Assembly (NCBI GenBank): GCA_009773975.1
Contig: VSMX01000019.1
Span: forward strand, 1 to 22,100
Reading direction: 5' to 3'
DNA from: Desulfovibrio sp.
GTDB taxonomy: Bacteria; Desulfobacterota; Desulfovibrionia; Desulfovibrionales; Desulfovibrionaceae
DNA: 22,100 nt
Of the stretch, positions 20,866-22,100 are shown piece after piece. The translations under genes and the position numbers were made by a program. Under the pieces are notes generated by a model. That model had not been told where the DNA came from, made no database searches, and worked only from the letters and a program-made list of their open reading frames with translations. The number at the start of each line of letters is the position of its first letter. Within the stretch, counting starts at the first letter, position 1.

Positions 20866-22100
20866 ATGCGCATATTTGCCGAAAATCATCGCGGTTTCGG
20901 ATTGGCCCTGCTTTTGACCGCAATCCTTTCCCAGGCCGCATTATTTCCGCGTTCCGCAGCCTGTGCCGCCGGCTTTCCCATGGATTTCTGCCTGTTCCGC
21001 CTGGGACACGGATCGCCGACCGCCCTGCTTTTCGGCGGCATCCAGGGTGATGAGCCGGGCGGATTTTCGGCGGCCACGCTGCTGGCCACGCGCTATGAAA
21101 TCAATCGCGGCTCGATCTGGGTCGTGCCCAATCTCAACTTTCCAAGCATCATCAAGCGCTCGCGCGGCCTGCATGGCGACATGAACCGCAAATTTGCCCG
21201 GCTCGACGAAACTGACCCGGAATTTTCCACTGTCAGGAGAACCCAGGAACTCATCCTTGACCCTCAAATCGGCCTTGTCCTGAATTTGCATGACGGCAGC
21301 GGCTGGTATCGCCCGAAATACAAGGACAAGCTGTTCAATCCCTCGCGTTGGGGGCAGTCTGTCATCATTGACCAGGAAGCCCTGGCCGACGGCATTTTCA
21401 TGAACGACCTGTCCACACAGGCCGACAATGTTGCGAATGAGGTGAACACCAGCCTGATCAGGCCCCACCATGCCATCCATGTGCACAATACAAAAACGGC
21501 CCTTGGCGATCATGAAATGGAAAAAAGCCTTTCCTGGTTCGCGGCCCGCAACGGCAAGGCTGCTTTCGGCATCGAGGCCAGCAAGGAATTGCCTGTCAAT
21601 ATCCGGGCCTATTATCATTTGCGCATGGTCGAGGCTTTCCTGAAACAGGCCGGCATTGAATTTAGCCGGGATTTCGAGCTGACGCCGGAAGGCGTGGAAA
21701 AGGCCCTGCGCGAAAACCTTGGCGTATCGTTTGCGGAAAACCGTGTTTTTTTGCCCCTGGAAAACACGCGCGGCACAATCAGCCATCTGCCCTTGCCCAG
21801 GGACGGCGCGGGACGCGCCATTACCTCAAAGCCGATCATGGCCGTGCTGCCCTGCGAAGGCAAGAACGACCGCATCTGCATTCATTACGGCAATCGCACA
21901 ATCGCCCTGATTCACCCGGACTGGCGCGAAATGGACGACAGCCTGGACGCCATGCCCGTGCATGTTGACGGGCGTGATGACATAGCCCCATTCGGCCAGG
22001 TTCTGGATGTTTCCGAAAGCGTGCGCGTGGGCAAGCTTCCCGGTTATCGGGTAAATTTAATTGGCCATGATTCCGGCAAGGCCGACGAAAGCGGCAAGAC
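20866..22100 (+). CDS. M99 (Csd4-type) zinc carboxypeptidase, 3' end outside window
   Basis: The frame is open from the ATG at 20866 (GGGGA 5 nt upstream; an ATG at 20860 overlaps that motif) to the window edge, 411 residues. A signal peptide or anchor (about 9-36) is followed by an M14-like fold. Zinc ligands appear as Q60 and E63 in GGIQGDEPGG and H142 in NLHDGSGW; E237 in AFGIEASKELP is the likely catalytic glutamate. Gln in place of the usual first His is the hallmark of H. pylori Csd4 and other M99 enzymes, which trim peptidoglycan tripeptides to dipeptides in the periplasm and set cell curvature. The region after about 300 is beta-rich and less certain. It follows the copZ terminator and is its own unit. 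Confidence 0.87.
   Translation, partial: MRIFAENHRGFGLALLLTAILSQAALFPRSAACAAGFPMDFCLFRLGHGSPTALLFGGIQGDEPGGFSAATLLATRYEINRGSIWVVPNLNFPSIIKRSRGLHGDMNRKFARLDETDPEFSTVRRTQELILDPQIGLVLNLHDGSGWYRPKYKDKLFNPSRWGQSVIIDQEALADGIFMNDLSTQADNVANEVNTSLIRPHHAIHVHNTKTALGDHEMEKSLSWFAARNGKAAFGIEASKELPVNIRAYYHLRMVEAFLKQAGIEFSRDFELTPEGVEKALRENLGVSFAENRVFLPLENTRGTISHLPLPRDGAGRAITSKPIMAVLPCEGKNDRICIHYGNRTIALIHPDWREMDDSLDAMPVHVDGRDDIAPFGQVLDVSESVRVGKLPGYRVNLIGHDSGKADESGK

Noticed and set aside
20941..21786. 281-codon minus-strand frame opposite the M99 peptidase
   Set aside because: The plus strand carries the zinc ligands and signal peptide; the minus frame shows no motif.

Overview
The window reads as chromosomal DNA of a Gram-negative, flagellated, probably anaerobic bacterium, most likely of the Desulfovibrio group (Desulfovibrionaceae). 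This placement is an inference from gene content and style, not from a marker gene. The signs are an Mla outer-membrane lipid system, an O-antigen/polysaccharide ABC exporter ATPase, HD-GYP/Hpt signalling, an RTX-like surface protein, an M99 (Csd4-type) peptidase, a canonical sigma-28 promoter, and moderately high GC with AT-rich promoters.

Left part (1-8543). The 3' end of a SPINDLY-type glycosyltransferase is followed by a complete P4-like tyrosine integrase, whose Shine-Dalgarno lies inside a perfect hairpin. Facing it on the minus strand is a run of five genes: an unknown 121-aa protein, an HD-GYP response regulator, an Hpt phosphotransfer protein, CutA and a GT4-like glycosyltransferase. 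Then come, on the plus strand, a FemAB/CelD-like GNAT acyltransferase and a 93-aa unknown protein behind a near-perfect sigma-28 promoter. A strong terminator separates these from a minus-strand Wzt-like ATPase.

Middle (8544-13950). An OafA-like acyltransferase with a C-terminal SGNH domain is divergent from wzt. Next is a 941-aa secreted or surface protein with three N-terminal repeats and scattered RTX-like motifs; an 18-bp tandem repeat sits in its promoter region. An initiator tRNA-fMet follows with its own promoter and terminator.

Right part (13951-22100). A compact minus-strand cluster of six genes is read mlaD-mlaC-mlaA-oppD/dppD-like ATPase-aroC-recD2. It is driven from a promoter upstream of mlaD, and most junctions overlap or nearly touch. 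The Mla ATPase and permease (mlaF, mlaE) are absent from the upstream position. On the plus strand are a CopZ-like heavy-metal protein with a strong terminator and the first ~411 residues of an M99/Csd4-like carboxypeptidase that runs off the window.

Envelope work is the common theme: surface glycan modification and export (glycosyltransferases, GNAT, Wzt, OafA), lipid asymmetry (Mla), peptidoglycan trimming (M99) and a surface protein. I do not see a CRISPR array, an insertion sequence or a clear new defence system. The least explained items are the sigma-28-driven small protein, the hairpin-sequestered integrase start, the tandem repeat at the surface-protein promoter and the split mla operon.
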